From Desulfobacteraceae bacterium (GTDB lineage: Bacteria; Desulfobacterota; DSM-4660; Desulfatiglandales; JALVMZ01), in contig JALVMZ010000303.1 in NCBI GenBank assembly GCA_027032655.1, forward strand, positions 1 through 13,565: DNA of 13,565 nt, read 5' to 3'. A program made the position numbers and the translations under genes. Below the pieces are notes generated by a model. That model was not told where the DNA came from. It searched no databases and worked only from the letters and a program-made list of their open reading frames with translations. Positions within the stretch are counted from its first letter, which is position 1; every line of letters begins with the position of its first letter. Shown piece after piece: positions 6,991-12,891 of this stretch.

Positions 6991-8940
6991 TTATTGTGGT
7001 TCAAAGAGGGCAAATCTTTTCCTTTTTACTGTAAGCAATAGGGGAGTTTTGGTTACTTCTCCATTGCTGTCAAACCTGATAAATCCTGTAAGGCCATTCA
7101 TTCCCTGAAATTCTATGAGGGCCTGGTTCATATCATCCCTTGATATGACCAATTTTTCATTCATGATTCTGGTGAGCATCTTGGTGGTCTCATAGCCAGT
7201 GGCAGATAGCACCCCAGGAGTTGAGTTGAAGTTTATCCTGTATTGGGTAACATATTCATGAATCTCGGGGGAGAAGTTTTCTGGGAAAAATGGTGCAGGA
7301 AATAAAGATAATTCCATATAATCCCCTGCATTTGATGGCAATTGGGGTGAGAACCATGCCTCTGTCCCCAGATAGCAAATATCAGATACATTCATAAAGG
7401 GAAATTGAGGAATTATCAGTGCAACCTTTGTTCCCTCATCCGGGATGAATATTCCTTCGAAATTTACAATGGGAAAAGGCTCCTGAGCTGAAAACAGGCT
7501 CTGATCTATTTCATCTTCTGCCATTAATGCCCTGAGTTCTTTTATAAGCTCTTTATTCTCATCAATTGAATCGGCCATGCCTGTTATATTTTTAATATGG
7601 GCGGTAAAATCGGTCTCATCAGATGTATATAATTCTATTGAGGATATTTCACCACCAAGTTCCTGCACCTTTTCTGTAAACAGATTCATATAAATATGGC
7701 CATACTTGGTATCGGGATAGAGAATGGCAAATCTTTTGATCCCCATCTCATTTATTGCCTTATTGACAACAGCAGTGATTTCTTTTTCTGGCGTCAGGAA
7801 ATTTCTATATACCATATCACCCATGAAGGTTATTCCCTCCTTGTGAGTAAAGGTGATTATAGGTATTCTGCTCGACTGAGCAATCTCTGCTGCAATTGTG
7901 GATGTCCGGCTGAGAAGTGGACCTATTATCACTTTTACATCCGGGTCGTTTATCAATTTCCTGATAGCATGTTTTGTAGTTTCAATATCACCTGCGGTAT
8001 CAAGGATAATTACTTCAGGTAGTTGATTTCCATTGGATTGATACATCGCAAGGAGTATCCCATTTAAGACCTCTCTTCCAAAAACAGAGGCCTTCCCACT
8101 GAGTGGGAGAAGACACCCTATTTTTCTCTTCTCATTTAAAAAGAGGGATTCAATCCTGTTTAGCAATCCCCTGGCTTTGGAAATCCAGTTTTCATCCCCT
8201 GTGGTATTAATTAATGAGTCAATTTCCTCCTTTGACTTGAGAAATCTTCTGACTCTGAAATATTGAATGGCGATTCTGTAAGATATGGCAGGATAAAAAG
8301 GTCCCTTTAGTGCAATCTTTTTCATCTTCAATAAATCATCAAGGGTTGCGGAATCTATAAGGGGCAATAACATTTGAAATATTTCATCTTTGCTTTTATT
8401 GCTTATTTCAGTATCTTCAATGGCCTTTGATGCCTCTGATATGGCATCCGTTATCAGACCCTTTTTGAGTAGAGATGATATGGTAATTTTTATGATTTTG
8501 TCCTTTAATGGATGGTGTGGATATTTTTTAAGCCATACCCTTGATACCTCCAATGCCTTATCAGGTCTGTTTATCCTTTTATAAGAGTCACTCAGTTTAA
8601 ACATTGCATCAGGTATGAATTCTGATCCAGAATATTTCCTTATAAGTTCTTTAAATAGAGGTATTGCGTCCTGGTATGCTCCCTGAGAGTATTTAATCTC
8701 TCCCATTCTCATCAATGCCCAGGGAGCATCGCTGCCTTCTGGATGTTTTCCCAGATACAGGCTGTAGTAACGGTAGGCTTCTAAAAGATTCCCTCTTTTA
8801 TATAGGGCTTCTCCCATCTGAAAGTAGTTTTTACGGGGTGTGATTACCTCTGGCCTTTTTACAGGGGGTTTGCAGGAAAATATGACAAAGGCCACCATAA
8901 ATAGAATGGTGGCCTTTATTTTTATATATGGGGATGTCAC
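6991..8940 (-). CDS. TPR and periplasmic-binding-fold lipoprotein, probable LpoA-like penicillin-binding protein activator
   Basis: This 649-residue protein starts with a lipoprotein signal peptide: basic residues K7 and K9, a hydrophobic stretch at 10-22, and acylated Cys23 in VIFSC (Phe at -2 is unusual). TPR-like helical repeats follow (about 38-145 and probably to 260), resembling YfgC/BamD outer-membrane TPRs. From about residue 272 (KRKIGCLLPLSG) a type I periplasmic-binding fold runs to the end, with GPLLSRTS, AILYPDTKYG and a late ATGYETTKML segment. TPR plus this fold on a lipid anchor is the LpoA architecture; LpoA activates penicillin-binding protein 1A from the outer membrane. A ligand-binding receptor for amino acids is the alternative. 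The start is GTG, overlapping the dnaK stop as GTGA, with AGGAA eight bases upstream. The signal-peptide codons contain a 12-bp hairpin. Confidence 0.85.
   Translation of the reverse strand: MTSPYIKIKATILFMVAFVIFSCKPPVKRPEVITPRKNYFQMGEALYKRGNLLEAYRYYSLYLGKHPEGSDAPWALMRMGEIKYSQGAYQDAIPLFKELIRKYSGSEFIPDAMFKLSDSYKRINRPDKALEVSRVWLKKYPHHPLKDKIIKITISSLLKKGLITDAISEASKAIEDTEISNKSKDEIFQMLLPLIDSATLDDLLKMKKIALKGPFYPAISYRIAIQYFRVRRFLKSKEEIDSLINTTGDENWISKARGLLNRIESLFLNEKRKIGCLLPLSGKASVFGREVLNGILLAMYQSNGNQLPEVIILDTAGDIETTKHAIRKLINDPDVKVIIGPLLSRTSTIAAEIAQSSRIPIITFTHKEGITFMGDMVYRNFLTPEKEITAVVNKAINEMGIKRFAILYPDTKYGHIYMNLFTEKVQELGGEISSIELYTSDETDFTAHIKNITGMADSIDENKELIKELRALMAEDEIDQSLFSAQEPFPIVNFEGIFIPDEGTKVALIIPQFPFMNVSDICYLGTEAWFSPQLPSNAGDYMELSLFPAPFFPENFSPEIHEYVTQYRINFNSTPGVLSATGYETTKMLTRIMNEKLVISRDDMNQALIEFQGMNGLTGFIRFDSNGEVTKTPLLLTVKRKRFALFEPQ
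8887..8917. terminator. Perfect 12-bp inverted repeat inside the lipoprotein signal-peptide codons
   Basis: AAAGGCCACCAT (8887-8898) and ATGGTGGCCTTT (8906-8917) are exact reverse complements around a 7-nt loop. Read on the plus strand, the stem ends in TTT followed by ATTTTTATATAT, the form of an intrinsic terminator. Read on the minus strand the tail is GTCATATTTT, a weaker terminator, which would place it about 20 nt after the dnaK stop and within the downstream gene. It could stop antisense transcription, attenuate the lipoprotein gene, or protect the dnaK mRNA end. Confidence 0.6.
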
Positions 8941-10847
8941 TTGCTTACTTCCTCATAATCTGCATCAACCACATTATCATCTTTGCTCTGGGATGTACCG
9001 GTATCTCCTCCTGTTTGTGTCTGTTGCTGTGCGGTGGAGCCTGATGCCTTTGAATACATGATTTCAGCCAGTCTATGGGAAGCCTGGGTAAGGGCATCTG
9101 CCTTCTGTTTTATTTCTTCGGCATTATCACCTTCCATTGCCTTTTTCAAGTCCTCAATGGCACGGTTAATATCCGCCTTGGTAGTCTCATCTATCTTATC
9201 ACCCACCTCTTTAATGGATTTTTCGGTGTTATATATGAGTGCGTCAGCCATATTTCTTGCCTCAACCAGTTCCTTTTTCTTTCTGTCTTCTTCAGCATGG
9301 AGTTCAGCTTCCTTAATGAGCTGCTGGATTTCCTCTTCTGTGAGCCCACTGGATGAGGTTATCTTTATTGATTGCTCTTTTCCTGTGCCCAGGTCCTTTG
9401 CAGATACATGAACAATACCATTTGCATCAATGTCAAAGGTAACCTCTATCTGCGGCACACCCCTCGGAGCTGGCGGGATTCCCACAAGCTGGAATCTTCC
9501 GAGGGTCTTGTTATCTGCTGCCATCTCCCTTTCACCCTGCAGCACATGTATCTCAACAGCGGTCTGATTATCAGCAGCAGTTGAGAATATCTGACTCTTC
9601 CTCGTTGGAATCGTTGTGTTTTTCTCGATCAATTTGGTGAACACGCCACCGAGTGTTTCGATACCAAGGGAAAGAGGTGTTACATCAAGCAACAGGACAT
9701 CTTTCACCTCACCCTTTAAGACACCTGCCTGGATTGCAGCACCAATTGCGACCACCTCATCAGGATTCACACTCTTGCTGGGCTCTCTTCCGAATATCTC
9801 TTTTACCTTTTCCTGAACCCTTGGCATCCTTGTCATTCCACCCACAAGGATTACTTCGTTTATATCAGAGGGCTTGAGTCCCGCATCTTTGAGTGCGATA
9901 TTGCATGGCTCAACGGTCTTTTCTATTAGGTCTTCCACAAGGGCCTCCAGTTTTGCCCTTGTAAGTTTAATGTTCAGGTGTTTTGGTCCGCTTGCATCAG
10001 CAGTGATAAAGGGAAGGTTAATCTCTGTCTCCTGGGATGTTGAGAGTTCCATCTTTGCCTTTTCAGCTGCCTCTTTAAGCCGCTGAAGTGCCATTTTGTC
10101 ATTCCTCAGATCAATGCCCTGGTCCTTTTTGAATTCATCAGCCAGATAATCCACCACTCTTAAATCAAAGTCCTCTCCTCCCAGGTGAGTATCTCCATTT
10201 GTGGATTTTACTTCAAAAACACCCTCACCTATTTCAAGTATGGATATATCAAAGGTGCCTCCTCCCATATCATATACAGCTATCTTTTGATCTGATTTTT
10301 TATCAAGCCCATAGGCAAGGGAAGCTGCTGTTGGCTCATTTATTATTCTCAATACATTAAGGCCTGCTATCCTTCCGGCATCCTTTGTTGCCTGTCTCTG
10401 GCTATCGTTAAAATATGCAGGAACAGTAATTACCGCCTCCGATACCTTTTCCCCCAGATAATCTTCTGCTGTCTGTTTCATTTTCTGGAGTATGATTGCA
10501 GATATTTCAGCAGGGCTGTAAGCCCTTCCCCTTACTTCCACATGGGCATCACCATTGGGTGCCTTTACTATCTTATAAGGAAGCACCTGAATATCCTTCT
10601 GGACCTCCGGGGAGTCATATTTCCTTCCTATGAGCCTCTTAACGGCAAATATTGTATTTTCAGGGTTAGTAATGGCCTGTCTTTTGGCTATCTGACCGAC
10701 CAGCCTTTCACCCTTGTCAGTGAATGCCACAACAGAGGGTGTTGTCCTCCCTCCCTCTGAATTGGCGATTACCACCGGATCGCCTCCTTCAAGAACCGCC
10801 ACACAAGAGTTGGTAGTCCCTAAATCTATCCCAATTACTTTACCCAT
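8937..10847 (-). CDS. dnaK: Chaperone protein DnaK (Hsp70)
   Basis: DnaK is the ATP-driven Hsp70 chaperone that binds exposed hydrophobic segments of client proteins in the cytoplasm, with GrpE as nucleotide exchanger and DnaJ as usual co-chaperone. All 636 residues of a standard DnaK are present. The ATPase domain starts with IGIDLGTTNSCVAV and includes NEPTAASLAYGLD, GGGTFDISILEIG and VILVGGMTRMPRVQ. The interdomain linker is VLLLDVTPLSLG, the substrate-binding domain holds TTIPTRKSQIFSTA, and the helical lid leads to a Gln/Gly/Thr-rich tail ending DADYEEVSK. AAGGAGGT lies seven bases before the ATG, a near-perfect ribosome site expected for an abundant protein. It follows grpE by 39 bp; downstream is not dnaJ but a lipoprotein gene that overlaps the dnaK stop by 4 nt. 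Confidence 0.98.
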   Translation of the reverse strand: MGKVIGIDLGTTNSCVAVLEGGDPVVIANSEGGRTTPSVVAFTDKGERLVGQIAKRQAITNPENTIFAVKRLIGRKYDSPEVQKDIQVLPYKIVKAPNGDAHVEVRGRAYSPAEISAIILQKMKQTAEDYLGEKVSEAVITVPAYFNDSQRQATKDAGRIAGLNVLRIINEPTAASLAYGLDKKSDQKIAVYDMGGGTFDISILEIGEGVFEVKSTNGDTHLGGEDFDLRVVDYLADEFKKDQGIDLRNDKMALQRLKEAAEKAKMELSTSQETEINLPFITADASGPKHLNIKLTRAKLEALVEDLIEKTVEPCNIALKDAGLKPSDINEVILVGGMTRMPRVQEKVKEIFGREPSKSVNPDEVVAIGAAIQAGVLKGEVKDVLLLDVTPLSLGIETLGGVFTKLIEKNTTIPTRKSQIFSTAADNQTAVEIHVLQGEREMAADNKTLGRFQLVGIPPAPRGVPQIEVTFDIDANGIVHVSAKDLGTGKEQSIKITSSSGLTEEEIQQLIKEAELHAEEDRKKKELVEARNMADALIYNTEKSIKEVGDKIDETTKADINRAIEDLKKAMEGDNAEEIKQKADALTQASHRLAEIMYSKASGSTAQQQTQTGGDTGTSQSKDDNVVDADYEEVSK

Positions 10848-10886
10848 TTTTTTACCTCCTTATGATTGCAAGAGAGATTTTATTTT

Positions 10887-11465
10887 TTATTCACATGACT
10901 CGGTTTTTCCCTTGCACACAACCACCATAGATGGTCTGATAAGTCTCTGATTCAAGATATAACCCTTCTGAAGCTCCTGCAACACTGTGCCAGGTTCTTT
11001 GTTTTCATCTTCCTGCTCTGATACAGCTTCATGATAGTTGGGGTCGAATGGTTTCCCGATACATTCGATCTCTTCAAGGCCTGCCTTACAAAGGGTATTT
11101 TTAAGACCCTTTAGAGTGAGTTCCACGCCTTCCCTCAGGGCATCAATTGCATTTTCATTGTTGGAATGGGAGAGGGCTTTTTCCAGATTATCTATGACGG
11201 GCAGTAGTTCTTTTATGAGATTCTCATTTGCATATTTTACCCATTCCTCTTTTGCTTTCTGATTTCTCTTTTTTATGTTTTCAATCTCAGCCTGTGCCCT
11301 GAGATACAGATCATAATTTGTCTCTACCTGCTTTTTGAGTTCATTTATCTTCTGAATAAGCTCCTTCTTGGTCAATCTATCAAGGGGTTTTTCTTCTGAG
11401 TCATGGGACTCTTTATTCTCTTCTTTATGCTCGGTTGTATTTTCTTTTTCCTGTTCTTCATTCAT
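10887..11465 (-). CDS. grpE: Nucleotide exchange factor GrpE
   Basis: GrpE releases ADP from DnaK, allowing client turnover. The 192-residue protein has a disordered, very acidic N-terminal tail (about residues 1-30), a long coiled-coil dimerisation helix (about 33-85), a helical segment, and the C-terminal beta domain with the family signature FDPNYHEAV and GYILNQRLIRPSMV. The frame also opens at ATG 11474, but GAGGA sits directly against that codon and eight bases before ATG 11465, so 11465 is preferred. It is the first gene of the grpE-dnaK-lipoprotein unit and is separated from purC by 118 bp holding a promoter candidate and an inverted repeat. hrcA, often just upstream of grpE, is absent here. 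Confidence 0.96.
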   Translation of the reverse strand: MNEEQEKENTTEHKEENKESHDSEEKPLDRLTKKELIQKINELKKQVETNYDLYLRAQAEIENIKKRNQKAKEEWVKYANENLIKELLPVIDNLEKALSHSNNENAIDALREGVELTLKGLKNTLCKAGLEEIECIGKPFDPNYHEAVSEQEDENKEPGTVLQELQKGYILNQRLIRPSMVVVCKGKTESCE

Positions 11466-11474
11466 AACTCGCAT

Positions 11475-11479
11475 CCTCA
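11475..11479 (-). promoter_or_regulatory. Ribosome binding site that fixes the grpE start
   Basis: GAGG, extending to GAGGA across the base at 11474, is eight bases from ATG 11465 and has no space before ATG 11474. This favours the shorter GrpE starting MNEEQEKEN. Confidence 0.55.
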
Positions 11480-11501
11480 GAGACCTGATTCTATTTAGAA
11501 T

Positions 11502-11540
11502 TGCTTAATGTTTTTTATAAATCTCAAGAAAGATTAAGCA
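11502..11540. repeat. Inverted repeat overlapping the grpE promoter (possible operator)
   Basis: TGCTTAAT (11502-11509) and ATTAAGCA (11533-11540) are exact reverse complements with 23 bp between them, about three helical turns centre to centre. One arm overlaps the candidate -10 and the other falls in the early leader of grpE. It is not the CIRCE element bound by HrcA (TTAGCACTC-N9-GAGTGCTAA). The position suits a repressor operator; this is inference. Confidence 0.4.
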
Positions 11541-11559
11541 TTAAATGGCCCCTTGTCAA
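11531..11559 (-). promoter_or_regulatory. Candidate promoter for grpE-dnaK
   Basis: Reading leftward, TTGACA (11559-11554) is a perfect sigma-70 -35, followed by 17 bp and TAATCT (11536-11531), which matches the -10 consensus at three positions. Transcription would begin near 11524, about 60 nt before grpE. No sigma-32 type -10 (CCCCATnT) is present at the right distance. TTGACA lies in the short gap after purC, so grpE-dnaK is probably transcribed separately from purC. Confidence 0.5.
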
Positions 11560-11583
11560 GCTCACCAGAGGTAATTTGTTATG

Positions 11584-12474
11584 TTATATCTCCTTTCCTG
11601 TTAGCCTTTTTAATGCCTCAATATACTTAGCCCTTGTCTTTTGAATTATATCCTCTGGCAGAGCAGGAGGGGGAGGGGTCTTGGGCCAGTTAATGGATAT
11701 CAGATAGTCTCTTAAAAACTGTTTATCAAAACTCTTCTGAGGTCCACCGGGGCTATACTCATCCATTGGCCAGAAACGGGATGAATCAGGTGTTAAGACT
11801 TCATCAATTAATATCAGCTTACCATCACATATCCCAAATTCAAATTTGGTGTCAGCTATTATGATACCTCTGGATTCTGCGTATCTTCTTCCTTCTTCAT
11901 AGAGTTTTATGCTTAATGATCTGATCTCTTCAGCCAGCTCACTCCCGATGAGCTCTACCACTCTATCAAAGGTGATATTTTCATCATGAACTCCGTCCTG
12001 GGCCTTGGTGGATGGTGTAAAAATGGGCTCAGGGAGTCTGTCGGATTCCTTAAGGCCATCGGGTAGTCTGATACCGCATATGGCCCCTGTTTCCCTGTAA
12101 TCATTCCAGCCTGAGCCTGAAATATACCCCCTTACAATACATTCTACAGGAAGGGGTTCTGCCTTTCTAACCAGCATGCTTCTACCTTCAAGTTCTTTGC
12201 TGTATTTTTTGCAGATTTCTGGATACCCATCTGGTTCTGTGCTTATTATGTGATTTTCAACTATTGATTTGAGTCTTTCAAACCAGAATATTGATATAGC
12301 TGTCAGTATCTTTCCTTTCTGAGGAATGGGTTCATTCATCACCACATCAAATGCAGATATCCTGTCAGTTGCAACGATAAGTAACATATCGTCTATCTCA
12401 TATATATCCCTTACTTTTCCCCTTCTTATCAGTCTGATTTCTTCAAAATTGGTTTCAAAGATTGTATCCTGCAT
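11584..12474 (-). CDS. purC: Phosphoribosylaminoimidazole-succinocarboxamide (SAICAR) synthase
   Basis: PurC joins aspartate to CAIR using ATP, giving SAICAR in de novo purine synthesis. The 296-residue protein belongs to the longer Ade1-like form rather than the roughly 240-residue E. coli form. Motifs in order are RRGKVRDIYEI with the ATP loop near residue 20, VATDRISAFDVV, ECIVRGYISGSGW, FTPSTKAQ, IIIADTKFEFG, and LIDEVLTPDSSRFWP, all family signatures of the active site. The extra C-terminal part after DEYSPGG (about residues 245-296) is typical of the long form. AGGAGGG lies about five bases before the ATG. The gene stands 118 bp upstream of grpE and is divergent from a small plus-strand gene. 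No other purine gene is in the window. Confidence 0.97.
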   Translation of the reverse strand: MQDTIFETNFEEIRLIRRGKVRDIYEIDDMLLIVATDRISAFDVVMNEPIPQKGKILTAISIFWFERLKSIVENHIISTEPDGYPEICKKYSKELEGRSMLVRKAEPLPVECIVRGYISGSGWNDYRETGAICGIRLPDGLKESDRLPEPIFTPSTKAQDGVHDENITFDRVVELIGSELAEEIRSLSIKLYEEGRRYAESRGIIIADTKFEFGICDGKLILIDEVLTPDSSRFWPMDEYSPGGPQKSFDKQFLRDYLISINWPKTPPPPALPEDIIQKTRAKYIEALKRLTGKEI

Positions 12475-12550
12475 TGATCCCTCCTTTTAATTTTTAGATT
12501 TTTATTATTATCATGTTTTCTGATACTTAAGCCATAAAAAAATGAATGAA

Positions 12551-12579
12551 TGGACAAACTAAAAGGAATTTTATATAAA
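12551..12579 (+). promoter_or_regulatory. Candidate sigma-70 promoter for the 90-residue protein gene
   Basis: TGGACA (12551-12556), a 17-bp spacer and TATAAA (12574-12579) match consensus at five of six positions in each box. Transcription would start near 12586, giving a leader of about 23 nt before ATG 12609. This is the best promoter match I found in the window. Confidence 0.6.
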
Positions 12580-12608
12580 TCTTATATATATCATAAGGAG
12601 CCGGTATT

Positions 12609-12881
12609 ATGTTGTCTCAGGAGAAACAGGAGATAAGGGATCAGATCCTTTCCTATGATAATCAGATAGAGAAGCTCCATCTTGAGTTCCAGAAATACCG
12701 TGCAGGGGAGCAGGAAGTGATGCCTCAATGGGAGGAATTGGAAAGGGAATTGATTGTATTTTCAAGAAGAAAGATTTTTGACAGAGAGCTTCATAATCAG
12801 CTTGAAAGGGTTTTGTATAAGTTTCAGAACAGAAAGAAGATATGGCTTAAATGGGCTGAAGAAGTGCACGGAACCATATAG
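12609..12881 (+). CDS. Small helical protein of unknown function
   Basis: I do not recognise this 90-residue protein. It has no signal peptide or membrane segment. Its composition is Glu/Lys/Arg/Gln-rich with heptad-like hydrophobic spacing (ILSYDNQIEKLHLEF, then WEELERELIVF and LERVLYKF), so it should be almost entirely alpha-helical, perhaps a coiled coil or helical hairpin. The C-terminal half is basic and aromatic (FQNRKKIWLKWAEEVH). Evidence that it is real includes AAGGAG eight bases before the ATG, a near-consensus promoter, and a tight fit between purC and the convergent transglycosylase gene, whose stop lies 8 nt beyond. It is monocistronic here. Possible roles are a small adaptor or regulator; no function should be assigned from sequence alone. 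Confidence 0.8.
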   Translation: MLSQEKQEIRDQILSYDNQIEKLHLEFQKYRAGEQEVMPQWEELERELIVFSRRKIFDRELHNQLERVLYKFQNRKKIWLKWAEEVHGTI

Positions 12882-12891
12882 ATACTGGTTC
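12871..12891. terminator. Small hairpin at the convergent gene ends (weak bidirectional terminator candidate)
   Basis: GAACCA (12871-12876) and TGGTTC (12886-12891) form a 6-bp stem with a 9-nt loop. The stop of the 90-residue protein is in the loop and the stop of the transglycosylase overlaps the right arm. Neither side has a clear U-run, so intrinsic termination is doubtful. Confidence 0.25.

Noticed and set aside
7696..8022. Plus-strand 108-residue frame opposite the lipoprotein gene
   Set aside because: It is opposite the well-supported periplasmic-binding domain. Antisense transcription there is possible, but a protein is not supported.
8983..9411. Open reading frames on the plus strand opposite dnaK (also 9372-9584, 9653-9877 and 9874-10086)
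   Set aside because: They mirror the codon bias of the well-supported dnaK gene, lack ribosome sites, and give low-complexity, Ser-rich or unfamiliar peptides.
11475..11583. CIRCE element or sigma-32 promoter before grpE
   Set aside because: Neither the TTAGCACTC inverted repeat nor a CCCCATnT -10 box is found; only a sigma-70-like candidate and an unrelated palindrome are seen.
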